DNA of 64,000 nt from Sipunculus nudus (taxonomy: Eukaryota > Annelida > Sipuncula > Golfingiida > Sipunculidae), in the NCBI GenBank assembly GCA_026874595.1, contig CM049308.1, forward strand, positions 97,366,124-97,430,123, given 5' to 3'. Of the stretch, positions 1 through 13,478 are shown piece by piece. Made by a program: the position numbers and the translations under genes. Below the pieces are notes generated by a model that was not told the DNA's origin, searched no databases, and saw only the letters and a list, made by a program, of their open reading frames with translations. Numbering within the stretch: position 1 is the first letter of the stretch; every line of letters begins with the position of its first letter.

Positions 1-3000
1 GGAGAACAACCTGAGAACACATCAATCTATATGAGAATATACTAGGACCCACCAGTCTACAGGAGAACAAACTGAGAACCCACCACTCTACAGGAGAACA
101 ACCTGATTACACATCAATATATACGAGAATATACTAGGACCCTCCAGTCTATAGAAGAACAAACTGAGAACCCACCACTCTACAGGAGAACAACCTGATA
201 ACACATCAATCTATACGAGAATATACTAGGACCCACCAGTCTACAGGGGAACTAACTGAGAACCCACCACTCTACAGGAGAACAACCTGAGAACACATCA
301 ATCTATACGAGAATATACTAGGACCCACCAGTCTACAGGGGAACAAACTGAGAACCCACCACTCTACAGGAGAACAACCTGAGAACACATCAATCTATAC
401 GAGAATATACTAGGACCCACCACTCTACAGGAGAACAAACTGAGAACCCACCAGTCTACAGAAGAACAACTGATAACGAGAATATACTAGGACCCACCAG
501 TCTACAGGGGAACATACTGAGAACCCACCAGTCTACAGGAGAACAACCTGAGAACACATCAATCTATACGAGAATATACTAGGTCCCACCAGTCTACAGG
601 GGAACAAACTGAGAACCCACCAGTCTACAGGAGAACAACCTGAGAACACATCAATCTATACGAGAATATACTAGGACCCACCAGTCTACAGAAGAACAAA
701 CTGACAACCCACCACTCTACAGGAGAACAACCTGAGAACACATCAATCTATACGAGAATATACTAGGACCCACCAGTCTACAGGAGAACAAACTGAGAAC
801 CCACCACTCTACAGGAGAACAAACTGAGAACACATCAATCTATACGAGAATATACTAGGACCCTCCAGTCTACAGGAGAACAGACTGAGAACCCACCACT
901 CTACAGGAGAACAACCTGAGAACACATCAATCTATACGAGAATATACTAGGACCTTCCAGTCTACAGAAGAACAAACTGACAACCCACCACTCTACAGGA
1001 GAACAACCTGAGAACACATCAATCTATACGAGAATATACTAGGACCCACCAGTCTAGAGGAGAACAAACTGAGAACCCACCACTCTACAGGAGAACAAAC
1101 TGAGAACACATCAATCTATACGAGAATATACTAGGACCCTCCAGTCTACAGGAGAACAGACTGAGAACCCACCACTCTACAAGAGAACAACCTGAGAACA
1201 CATCAATCTATACGAGAATATACTAGGACCCACCAGTCTACAGGAGAACAAACTGAGAACCCACCAGTCTACAGGAGAACAACCTGATTACACATCAACC
1301 TATACGAGAATATACTAGGACCCACCAGTCTACAGAAGAACAAACTGAGAACCCACCACTCTACAGGAGAACAACCTGAGAACACATCAATCTATACGAG
1401 AATATACTAGGACCCACCAGTCTACAGGAGAACAAACTGAGAACCCACCAGTCTACAGGAGAACAACTGATAACGAGAATATACTAGGACCCACCAGTCT
1501 ACAGGGGAACAAACTGAGAACCCACAACTCTGCAGGAGAACAACCTGATTACACATCAATATATACGAGAATATACAAGGACCCTCTAGTCTATAGAATA
1601 ACAAACTGAGAACCCACCATTCTACAGGAGAACAACCTGATAACACATCCATCTATACGAGAATATACTAGGACCCACCAGTCTACAGGGGAACAAACTG
1701 AGAACCCACCACTCTACAGGAGAACAACCTGAGAACACATCAATCTATACGAGAATATACTAGGACCCACCAGTCTACAGGTGAACAAACTGAGAACCCA
1801 CCACTCTACAGGAGAACAACCTGAGAACACATCAATCTATACGAGAATATACTAAGACCCACCAGTCTACAGGGGAACAAACTGAGAACCCACCACTCTA
1901 CAGGAGAACAACCTGAGAACACATCAATCTATACGAGAATATACTAGGACCCACCAGTCTACAGGAGAACAGACTGAGAACCCACCACTCTACAGGAGAA
2001 CAACCTAAGAACACATCAATCTATACGAGAATATACTTGGACCCACCAGTCTACAGGAGAACAGACTGAGAACCCACCACTCTACAGGAGAACAACCTGA
2101 GAACACATCCATCTATACGAGAATACACTAGGACCCACCAGTCTACAGGGGAACATACTGAGAACCCACCAGTCTACAGGAGAACAACCTGAGAACACAT
2201 CAATATATACGACAATATACTAGGTCCCACCAGTCTACAGGGGAACAAACTGAGAACCCACCAGTCTACAGGAGAACAACCTGAGAACACATCAATCTAT
2301 ACGAGAATATACTAGGACCCACCAGTCTACAGAAGAACAAACTGAGAACCCACCACTCTACAGGAGAACAACCTGAGAACACATCAATCTATACGAGAAT
2401 ATACTAGGACCCACCAGTCTACAGGAGAACAAACTGAGAACCCACCACTCTACAGGAGAACAAACTGAGAACACATCAATCTATACGAGAATATACTAGG
2501 ACCCTCCAGTCTACAGAAGAACAAACTGACAACCCACCACTCAACAGGAGAACAACCTGAGAACACATCAATCTATACGAGAATATACTAGGACCCACCA
2601 GTCTACAGGAGAACAAACTGAGAACCCACCACTCTACAGGAGAACAAACTGAGAACACATCAATCTATACGAGAATATACTAGGACCCTCCAGTCTACAG
2701 GAGAACAGACTGAGAACCCACCACTCTACAGGAGAACAACCTGAGAACACATCAATCTATACGAGAATATACTAGGACCCACCAGTCTAGAGGAGAACAA
2801 ACTGAGAACCCACCACTCTACAGGAGAACAAACTGAGAACACATCAATCTATACGAGAATATACTAGGACCCTCCAGTCTACAGGAGAACAGACTGAGAA
2901 CCCACCACTCTACAAGAGAACAACCTGAGAACACATCAATCTATACGAGAATATACTAGGACCCACCAGTCTACAGGAGAACAAACTGAGAACCCACCAG

Positions 3001-6000
3001 TCTACAGGAGAACAACCTGATAACACATCAACCTATACGAGAATATACTAGGACCCACTAGTCTACAGAAGAACAAACTGAGAACCCACCACTCTACAGG
3101 AGAACAACCTGAGAACACATCAATCTATACGAGAATATACTAGGACCCACCAGTCTACAGGAGAACAAACTGAGAACCCACCAGTCTACAGGAGAACAAC
3201 TGATAACGAGAATATACTAGGACCTACCAGTCTACAGGGGAACAAACTGAGAACCCACAACTCTGCAGGAGAACAACCTGATTACACATCAATATATACG
3301 AGAATATACAAGGACCCTCTAGTCTATAGAATAACAAACTGAGAACCCACCATTCTACAGGAGAACAACCTGATAACACATCAATCTATACGAGAATATA
3401 CTAGGACCCACCACTCTACAGGAGAACAAACTGAGAACCCACCAGTCTACAGAAGAACAACTGATAACGAGAATATACTAGGACCCACCAGTCTACAGGG
3501 GAACAAACTGAGAACCCACCACTCTACAGGAGAACAACCTGAGAACACATCAATCTATATGAGAATATACTAGGACCCACCAGTCTACAGGGGAACAAAC
3601 TGAGAACCCACCACTCTACAGGAGAACAACCTGATTACACATCAATCTATACGAGAATATACTAGGACCCTCCAGTCTATAGAAGAACAAACTGAGAACC
3701 CACCATTCTACAGGAGAACAACCTGATAATACATCCATCTATACGAGAATATACTAGGACCCACCAGTCTACAGGGGAACAAACTGAGAACCCACCACTC
3801 TACAGGAGAACAACCTGAGAACACATCAATCTATACGAGAATATACTAGGACCCACCAGTCTACAGGAGAACAGACTGAGAACCCACCACTCTACAGGAG
3901 AACAACCTGAGAACACATCAATCTATACGAGAATATACTTGGACCCACCAGTCTACAGGAGAACAGACTGAGAACCCACCACTCTACAGGAGAACAACCT
4001 GAGAACACATCCATCTATACGAGAATACACTAGGAACCACCAGTCTACAGGGGAACATACTGAGAACCCACCAGTCTACAGGAGAACAACCTGAGAACAC
4101 ATCAATCTATACGAGAATATACTAGGTCCCACCAGTCTACAGGGGAACAAACTGAGAACCCACCAGTCTACAGGAGAACAACCTGAGAACACATCAATCT
4201 ATACGAGAATATACTAGGACCCACCAGTCTACAGAAGAACAAACTGACAACCCACCACTCTACAGGAGAACAACCTGAGAACACATCAATCTATACGAGA
4301 ATATACTAGGACCCACCAGTCTACAGGAGAACAAACTGAGAACCCACCACTCTACAGGAGAACAAACTGAGAACACATCAATCTATACGAGAATATACTA
4401 GGACCCTCCAGTCTACAGAAGAACAAACTGACAACCCACCACTCTACAGGAGAACAACCTGAGAACACATCAATCTATACGAGAATATACTAGGACCCAC
4501 CAGTCTACAGGAGAACAAACTGAGAACCCACCACTCTACAGGAGAACAAACTGAGAACACATCAATCTATACGAGAATATACTAGGACCCTCCAGTCTAC
4601 AGGAGAACAGACTGAGAACCCACCACTCTACAGGAGAACAACCTGAGAACACATCAATCTATACGAGAATATACTAGGACCTTCCAGTCTACAGAAGAAC
4701 AAACTGACAACCCACCACTCTACAGGAGAACAACCTGAGAACACATCAATCTATACGAGAATATACTAGGACCCACCAGTCTAGAGGAGAACAAACTGAG
4801 AACCCACCACTCTACAGGAGAACAACTGATAACGAGAATATACTAGGACCCGCCAGTCTACAGAGGAACAAACTGAGAACCCACCACTCTACAGGAGAAC
4901 AACCTGAGAACACATCAATCTATACGAGAATATACTAGGACCCACCAGTCTACAAGAGAACAAACTGAGAACCCACCAGTCTACAGGAGAACAACCTGAT
5001 AACACATCAATCTATACGAGAATATACTAGGACCCACCAGTCTACAGAAGAACAAACTGAGAACCCACCACTCTACAGGAGAACAACCTGAGAACACATC
5101 AATCTATACGAGAATATACTAGGACCCACCAGTCTGCAGGGGAACAAACTGAGAACCCACCACTCTACAGGAGAACAACCTGAGAATACATCAATCTATA
5201 CGAGAATACACTAGGACCCACCACTCTACAGAAGAACACACTGAGAACCCACCAGTCTACAGGAGAACAACTGATAACGAGAATATACTAGGACCCACCA
5301 GTCTACAGAGGAACAAACTGAGAACCCACCACTCTACAGGAGAACAACCTGAGAACACATCAATCTATATGAGAATATACTAGGACCCACCAGTCTACAG
5401 GAGAACAAACTGAGAACCCACCACTCTACAGGAGAACAACCTGATTACACATCAATATATACGAGAATATACTAGGACCCTCCAGTCTATAGAAGAACAA
5501 ACTGAGAACCCACCACTCTACAGGAGAACAACCTGATAACACATCAATCTATACGAGAATATACTAGGACCCACCAGTCTACAGGGGAACTAACTGAGAA
5601 CCCACCACTCTACAGGAGAACAACCTGAGAACACATCAATCTATACGAGAATATACTAGGACCCACCAGTCTACAGGGGAACAAACTGAGAACCCACCAC
5701 TCTACAGGAGAACAACCTGAGAACACATCAATCTATACGAGAATATACTAGGACCCACCACTCTACAGGAGAACAAACTGAGAACCCACCAGTCTACAGA
5801 AGAACAACTGATAACGAGAATATACTAGGACCCACCAGTCTACAGGGGAACAAACTGAGAACCCACCACGCTACAGGAGAACAACCTGAGAACACATCAA
5901 TCTATATGAGAATATACTAGGACCCACCAGTCTACAGGGGAACAAACTGAGAACCCACCACTCTACAGGAGAACAACCTGATTACACATCCATCTATACG

Positions 6001-9000
6001 AGAATATACTAGGACCCACCAGTCTACAGGGGAACAAACTGAGAACCCACCACTCTACAGGAGAACAACCTGAGAACACATCAATCTATACCAGAATATA
6101 CTAGGACCCACCAGTCTACAGGAGAACAGACTGAGAACCCACCACTCTACAGGAGAACAACCTGAGAACACATCAATCTATACGAGAATATACTTGGACC
6201 CACAAGTCCACAGGAGAACAGACTGAGAACCCACCACTCTACAGGAGAACAACCTGAGAACACATCCATCTATACGAGAATACACTAGGACCCACCAGTC
6301 TACAGGGGAACATACTGAAAACCCACCAGTCTACAGGAGAACAACCTGAGAACACATCAATCTATACGAGAATATACTAGGTCCCACCAGTCTACAGGGG
6401 AACAAACTGAGAACCCACCAGTCTACAGGAGAACAACCTGAGAACACATCAATCTATACGAGAATATACTAGGACCCACCAGTCTACAGAAGAACAAACT
6501 GACAACCCACCACTCTACAGGAGAACAACCTGAGAACACATCAATCTATACGAGAATATACTAGGACCCACCAGTCTACAGGAGAACAAACTGAGAACCC
6601 ACCACTCTACAGGAGAACAAACTGAGAACACATCAATCTATACGAGAATATACTAGGACCCTCCAGTCTACAGGAGAACAGACTGAGAACCCACCACTCT
6701 ACAGGAGAACAACCTGAGAACACATCAATCTATACGAGAATATACTAGGACCTTCCAGTCTACAGAAGAACAAACTGACAACCCACCACTCTACAGGAGA
6801 ACAACCTGAGAACACATCAATCTATACGAGAATATACTAGGACCCACCAGTCTAGAGGAGAACAAACTGAGAACCCACCACTCTACAGGAGAACAAACTG
6901 AGAACACATCAATCTATACGAGAATATACTAGGACCCTCCAGTCTACAGGAGAACAGACTGAGAACCCACCACTCTACAAGAGAACAACCTGAGAACACA
7001 TCAATCTATACGAGAATATACTAGGACCCACCAGTCTACAGGAGAACAAACTGAGAACCCACCAGTCTACAGGAGAACAACCTGATAACACATCAACCTA
7101 TACGAGAATATACTAGGACCCACCAGTCTACAGAAGAACAAACTGAGAACCCACCACTCTACAGGAGAACAACCTGAGAACACATCAATCTATACGAGAA
7201 TATACTAGGACCCACCAGTCTACAGGAGAACAAACTGAGAACCCACCAGTCTACAGGAGAACAACTGATAACGAGAATATACTAGGACCCACCAGTCTAC
7301 AGGGGAACAAACTGAGAACCCACAACTCTGCAGGAGAACAACCTGATTACACATCAATATATACGAGAATATACAAGGACCCTCTAGTCTATAGAATAAC
7401 AAACTGAGAACCCACCATTCTACAGGAGAACAACCTGATAACACATCCATCTATACGAGAATATACTAGGACCCACCAGTCTACAGGGGAACAAACTGAG
7501 AACCCACCACTCTACAGGAGAACAACCTGAGAACACATCAATCTATACGAGAATATACTAGGACCCACCAGTCTACAGGTGAACAAACTGAGAACCCACC
7601 ACTCTACAGGAGAACAACCTGAGAACACATCAATCTATACGAGAATATACTAAGACCCACCAGTCTACAGGGGAACAAACTGAGAACCCACCACTCTACA
7701 GGAGAACAACCTGAGAACACATCAATCTATACGAGAATATACTAGGACCCACCAGTCTACAGGAGAACAGACTGAGAACCCACCACTCTACAGGAGAACA
7801 ACCTGAGAACACATCAATCTATACGAGAATATACTTGGACCCACCAGTCTACAGGAGAACAGACTGAGAACCCACCACTCTACAGGAGAACAACCTGAGA
7901 ACACATCCATCTATACGAGAATACACTAGGACCCACCAGTCTACAGGGGAACATACTGAGAACCCACCAGTCTACAGGAGAACAACCTGAGAACACATCA
8001 ATCTATACGAGAATATACTAGGTCCCACCAGTCTACAGGGGAACAAACTGAGAACCCACCAGTCTACAGGAGAACAACCTGAGAACACATCAATCTATAC
8101 GAGAATATACTAGGACCCACCAGTCTACAGAAGAACAAACTGAGAACCCACCACTCTACAGGAGAACAACCTGAGAACACATCAATCTATACGAGAATAT
8201 ACTAGGACCCACCAGTCTACAGGAGAACAAACTGAGAACCCACCACTCTACAGGAGAACAAACTGAGAACACATCAATCTATACGAGAATATACTAGGAC
8301 CCTCCAGTCTACAGAAGAACAAACTGACAACCCACCACTCTACAGGAGAACAACCTGAGAACACATCAATCTATACGAGAATATACTAGGACCCACCAGT
8401 CTACAGGAGAACAAACTGAGAACCCACCACTCTACAGGAGAACAAACTGAGAACACATCAATCTATACGAGAATATACTAGGACCCTCCAGTCTACAGGA
8501 GAACAGACTGAGAACCCACCACTCTACAGGAGAACAACCTGAGAACACATCAATCTATACGAGAATATACTAGGACCCACCAGTCTAGAGGAGAACAAAC
8601 TGAGAACCCACCACTCTACAGGAGAACAAACTGAGAACACATCAATCTATACGAGAATATACTAGGACCCTCCAGTCTACAGGAGAACAGACTGAGAACC
8701 CACCACTCTACAAGAGAACAACCTGAGAACACATCAATCTATACGAGAATATACTAGGACCCACCAGTCTACAGGAGAACAAACTGAGAACCCACCAGTC
8801 TACAGGAGAACAACCTGATAACACATCAACCTATACGAGAATATACTAGGACCCACCAGTCTACAGAAGAACAAACTGAGAACCCACCACTCTACAGGAG
8901 AACAACCTGAGAACACATCAATCTATACGAGAATATACTAGGACCCACCAGTCTACAGGAGAACAAACTGAGAACCCACCAGTCTACAGGAGAACAACTG

Positions 9001-11040
9001 ATAACGAGAATATACTAGGACCTACCAGTCTACAGGGGAACAAACTGAGAACCCACAACTCTGCAGGAGAACAACCTGATTACACATCAATATATACGAG
9101 AATATACAAGGACCCTCTAGTCTATAGAATAACAAACTGAGAACCCACCATTCTACAGGAGAACAACCTGATAACACATCCATCTATACGAGAATATACT
9201 AGGACCCACCAGTCTACAGGGGAACAAACTGAGAACCCACCACTCTACAGGAGAACAACCTGAGAACATATCAATCTATACGAGAATATACTAGGACCCA
9301 CCAGTCTACAGGTGAACAAACTGAGAACCAACCACTCTACAGGAGAACAACCTGAGAACACATCAATCTATACGAGAATATACTAAGACCCACCAGTCTA
9401 CAGGGGAACAAACTGAGAACCCACCACTCTACAGGAGAACAACCTGAGAACACATCAATCTATACGAGAATATACTAGGACCCACCAGTCTACAGGAGAA
9501 CAGACTGAGAACCCACCACTCTACAGGAGAACAACCTGAGAACACATCAATCTATACGAGAATATACTTGGACCCACCAGTCTACAGGAGAACAGACTGA
9601 GAACCCACCACTCTACAGGAGAACAACCTGAGAACACATCCATCTATACGAGAATACACTAGGACCCACCAGTCTACAGGGGAACATACTGAGAACCCAC
9701 CAGTCTACAGGAGAACAACCTGAGAACACATCAATCTATACGAGAATATACTAGGTCCCACCAGTCTACAGGGGAACAAACTGAGAACCCACCAGTCTAC
9801 AGGAGAACAACCTGAGAACACATCAATCTATACGAGAATATACTAGGACCCACCAGTCTACAGAAGAACAAACTGACAACCCACCACTCTACAGGAGAAC
9901 AACCTGAGAACACATCAATCTATACGAGAATATACTAGGACCCACCAGTCTACAGGAGAACAAACTGAGAACCCACCACTCTACAGGAGAACAAACTGAG
10001 AACACATCAATCTATACGAGAATATACTAGGACCCTCCAGTCTACAGAAGAACAAACTGACAACCCACCACTCTACAGGAGAACAACCTGAGAACACATC
10101 AATCTATACGAGAATATACTAGGACCCACCAGTCTACAGGAGAACAAACTGAGAACCCACCACTCTACAGGAGAACAAACTGAGAACACATCAATCTATA
10201 CGAGAATATACTAGGACCCTCCAGTCTACAGGAGAACAGACTGAGAACCTACCACTCTACAAGAGAACAACCTGAGAACACATCAATCTATACGAGAATA
10301 TACTAGGACCCACCAGTCTACAGGAGAACAAACTGAGAACCCACCAGTCTACAGGAGAACAACCTGATAACACATCAACCTATACGAGAATATACTAGGA
10401 CCCACCAGTCTACAGAAGAACAAACTGAGAACCCACCACTCTACAGGAGAACAACCTGAGAACACATCAATCTATACGAGAATATACTAGGACCCACCAG
10501 TCTACAGGAGAACAAACTGAGAACCCGCCAGTCTACAGGAAAACAACTGATAACGAGAATATACTAGGACCCACCAGTCTACAGGGGAACAAACTGAGAA
10601 CCCACAACTCTGCAGGAGAACAACCTGATTACACATCAATATATACGAGAATATACAAGGACCCTCTAGTCTATAGAATAACAAACTGAGAACCCACCAT
10701 TCTACAGGAGAACAACCTGATAACACATCCATCTATACGAGAATATACTAGGACCCACCAGTCTACAGGGGAACAAACTGAGAACCCACCACTCTACAGG
10801 AGAACAACCTGAGAACACATCAATCTATACGAGAATATACTAGGACCCACCAGTCTACAGGTGAACAAACTGAGAACCCACCACTCTACAGGAGAACAAC
10901 CTGAGAACACATCAATCTATACGAGAATATACTAAGACCCACCAGTCTACAGGGGAACAAACTGAGAACCCACCACTCTACAGGAGAACAACCTGAGAAC
11001 ACATCAATCTATACGAGAATATACTAGGACCCTCCAGTCT
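1..11040. repeat. 31-bp / 92-bp satellite array with higher-order structure
   Basis: The whole stretch is built from three related 31-bp monomers, each starting near gagaaca or gagaata and ending near cta(c/t)ac. Together they make a 92-bp trimer present about 120 times. Marker variants reveal longer periods. The odd motif ctctgcagg occurs at 1528, 3261, 7326, 9059 and 10608, giving spacings of 1733, 4065, 1733 and 1549 bp, so 1528 to 7326 and 3261 to 9059 are both 5798 bp. Near the window start the offset is 5338 bp (ctgattac at 103 and 5441), 460 bp or five trimers shorter. The array starts before the window. Short ORFs inside it are by-products of the repeat, and I see no gene. Confidence 0.97.
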
Positions 11041-11490
11041 ACAGAAGAACAAACTGAAAACACACCCCTCTACAGGAGAACAACCTGATAACACATCTAT
11101 CTATACAAATACATACTGAGAACACACAAGTCTACAGGAGAACATACTGAGAACCCACCACTCCACAGGAGAACAAACTGAGAACCTATCAATGTACAGG
11201 AGATCAAACTCAGAACCCACAACTCTACAGGAGAACAAATTGAGAACCCATCAATCTACAGGAGAACAAACTGAGAACTCACCAATCTACAGGAGAACGA
11301 AATGAGAACCCATCAACATACAGGAGAACTAACTGAGAACCCATCAGTCTGCAGGAGAACAAACTGAGAACCCGTCAATCTACAGGAGAACAAACTGAGA
11401 ACCCATCAGTCTGCAGGAGAACAAACTGAGAACCCATCAATCTACAGGAGAACAAACTGACACCATCCATTTTGCAGGTGAACATACTAA
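11041..11490. repeat. Diverged edge of the 31-bp satellite
   Basis: Here the trimer order breaks down. The array becomes single 31-bp monomers of the type aggagaacaaactgagaacc plus a variable catcaatctac end, increasingly mutated, until homology stops near 11490. Older, diverged monomers at the edge of a homogenised array are what unequal exchange usually leaves. Confidence 0.9.
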
Positions 11491-11738
11491 GAAGACATTA
11501 AATATTTCTTGATTACCTTGAATTTACCTTGACACCGTTAGTGGGCACGATCAACATTCACCGTGAAAAATGCTTCCGGTGTGTGATTTGATTAATAAAC
11601 AGGTTTGGGGTTAACTTCCTATGTTAAACTTCAAGTAATCGTCCATTCGTCTCTGGCTGAACATTATTTCATTTAATTGTAATAACTATCATCATGGTCT
11701 GGTGAGATGAGGTATGCAGACAGAAATATTTAACATAC
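11491..11738. other. AT-rich unique sequence, no gene seen
   Basis: Non-repetitive AT-rich DNA between the satellite and the candidate minus-strand exon. If that exon is real, this is its downstream intron, starting with the donor at 11738. Confidence 0.5.
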
Positions 11739-11921
11739 CGGTCCCCTGTCTCCACGCATACTTGTAGACACTTCTTTTCTCCTGATCATCAGTCCGTTTA
11801 TAGCCCAGACTGTACCCAGTATGTGTCAACATATCATAACACATGAGGTCTTTAAGGGTCCAATCTAAGCCCTGATCCTTCGAGTCCGAATCGTTTGGAA
11901 ATATAACATCAATGGGATGAC
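11739..11921 (-). CDS. Candidate internal exon of an unidentified protein
   Basis: On the minus strand a 183-bp open segment is bounded by a pyrimidine-rich acceptor (gctttcactag just before 11921) and a good donor (G|gtatgtt beginning at 11738). Both borders are phase 1, so the exon would be symmetric and encode about 61 residues. The peptide is mixed and protein-like, with WTLKDLMCYD and RSVYKYAWRQGT among its motifs, and lacks the low complexity of nearby ORFs. I do not recognise the family. Flanking exons were not found, so it could be an isolated exon with long introns, a pseudo-exon or chance. The open frame also runs upstream to an ATG at 11937, but the splice sites make an internal exon more likely than a start. 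Confidence 0.35.
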
Positions 11922-12205
11922 CTAGTGAAAGCGGCATAAAAATAAAACTATTACTTAATTAACAGGAATATTAATACTTAAGCCTTAACTGGATCCCCTC
12001 CTAAAATCTTCCCGTTTCAGCCTAAAAATTAACAACAATCGATATAGGAGGTCTCAGTTCAAAGCCAGGATAGATCTGAAAGTCTTAATTATACAGTTGA
12101 ATGTCTATATATATCTTGTTTTTTATTTATTATCTTTAGTAATATACATATTACACGTTAGTGTGTTTTCCAAATCACAACATGCTATTTTATACTGGGT
12201 TTATG
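11922..12205. other. AT-rich unique sequence, no gene seen
   Basis: Non-repetitive AT-rich DNA with short T runs and no supportable ORF, tRNA or repeat. Confidence 0.5.
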
Positions 12206-12473
12206 CATGACTCGGCCTTATAATGCCCTCATGTTCTCCCGAGTCCTATGGACTCGGCCTTATAATGCCCTCATGTTCCCCCGAGTCCTATGGACTCGGC
12301 CTTATAATGCCCTCATGTCCCCCCCCCCGAGTCCTATGGACTCGGCCTTATAATGCCCTCATGTTCCCTCCCGAGTCCTATGGACTCGGCCATATAATGC
12401 CCTCATGTTCCCCCCGAGTCCTATGGACTCGGCCTTATAATGTCCCCATGTTCCCCCCCGAGTCCTATGGCAT
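12206..12473. repeat. ~43-bp minisatellite with a built-in hairpin
   Basis: About six units of 42-46 bp read actcggccttataatgccct followed by catgttcccc and ccgagtcctatgg. At each junction CCGAGTCC and GGACTCGG form a perfect 8-bp inverted repeat around TAT, so every unit carries a potential hairpin. Unit length varies mainly in the C run. The open frame through it (12223-12480) simply translates the repeat. Confidence 0.93.
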
Positions 12474-12894
12474 ATCTTAACACACAGTTGACACCTACAT
12501 GAGCAGTTTTAATGTACAATGTGCTGTTGTAATTCTGGCTTTGAGCATGCCATTCTAAAATTTCCTGTGTCTAAAAGTTTTGTTCCGGTCAGCGAATAAA
12601 AAAAAATACATGGAGTACACATCGTGTCATTGGCCCTGGAATGAGTTTGGAAACATTGTTATATATCTGTATTGATTACAGATAAATCTCATATTTTCAT
12701 TCATCATTCATTGATAATATTTATATTATATACATATTATAATTGGAAATATGCAAAGCATCAACTTTAGGCTAAATTCATTTTAAAATTAGATAGTTTC
12801 TGTTGACATTGGTCCCTCGGCCTTTATCCGCTTTTACTTGGGCCGTATGTGCTTTATTTTAGGCTCAATGGAGCGCTCATTATCATGGGCCGTA
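12474..12894. other. AT-rich unique sequence, no gene seen
   Basis: Contains A-rich runs and ATTAT-rich segments. No coding signal or repeat family was recognised. Confidence 0.5.
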
Positions 12895-13218
12895 GGTTCC
12901 TTATTTTTTTTATGGCGTACAACCATAAACACCCCCAAAAAATAATAAAAAACAGCCTCACACGAACACTGTCATACAAGAACGGGCATACAGCCATGAA
13001 AACAGCAATACACCCTCCCCTAAATAAAATAGCAATACGCGGGCATACAATAAAAAAAGCCATCCTCGGGCATACACCATAAAATAGCCACGTACGGGTA
13101 TACAACCAAATAGCCTAAAATAGACACACACAGGCATATACAACCAAAATATAGCCACACATGGGCATACCCCCAAAATATCCACACACGTGGGCATACA
13201 CCTGAAATAGCCACACAC
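12895..13218. repeat. Degenerate ~25-33 bp tandem repeat
   Basis: A recurring motif of the form aaaatagccacacacgggcatac, with strong length and base variation, is present about eleven times. It ends directly against the SINE head. The overlapping ORFs on both strands (12849-13381) are repeat-derived or run into the SINE and are not genes. Confidence 0.75.
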
Positions 13219-13221
13219 GGG

Positions 13222-13478
13222 TATATGACAGCTGAGTGGTAAAACGCTGGGCCTTCTCCGCTGGCGACCCGGGTTCGATCCCCGGTGTTGCTATGAAAGT
13301 GGCACTGATGTAGTTGCCCGTCCACAAGGTCCAAGGCCGGTGTTTTTCTCCGGGTCCTCCGGTTTCCTCCTCCCTTACCAACTACCGAGCGCCAACATCC
13401 GAGCCATGGAGAGTGCCTCGTATTAGTTATTGTAACTAGTTGTACAATCCATGTAAAATAAATAAAGTTTATTAAAAA
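13222..13478 (+). mobile_element. tRNA-derived SINE
   Basis: The head has RNA polymerase III promoter elements: an A-box-like gctgagtggtaaaacgc at 13231-13247 and a near-perfect B box ggttcgatccc at 13272-13282 inside a T-arm-like ccggg/cccgg stem. A body follows with the pyrimidine-rich stretch around tttttctccgggtcctccgg (13337-13356), which resembles the conserved central domain of invertebrate SINEs. The 3' end is an AT-rich tail (aaataaataaagtttatt). The 32-bp spacing of the boxes fits a tRNA head, but the acceptor stem is not closed, so it is not a functional tRNA gene. The central-domain assignment is from memory. Confidence 0.75.

Noticed and set aside
1422-10732. Repeated 76-codon minus-strand ORFs in the 92-bp satellite
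   Set aside because: The same peptide recurs wherever the macro-repeat recurs. It is cysteine/valine-rich noise from the repeat, with no start context or domain.
1-11040. CRISPR array
   Set aside because: Units are contiguous related monomers without unique spacers, in a eukaryotic context.
13222-13295. Functional tRNA gene
   Set aside because: A and B boxes are present, but there is no acceptor-stem pairing and a SINE body and tail follow directly.
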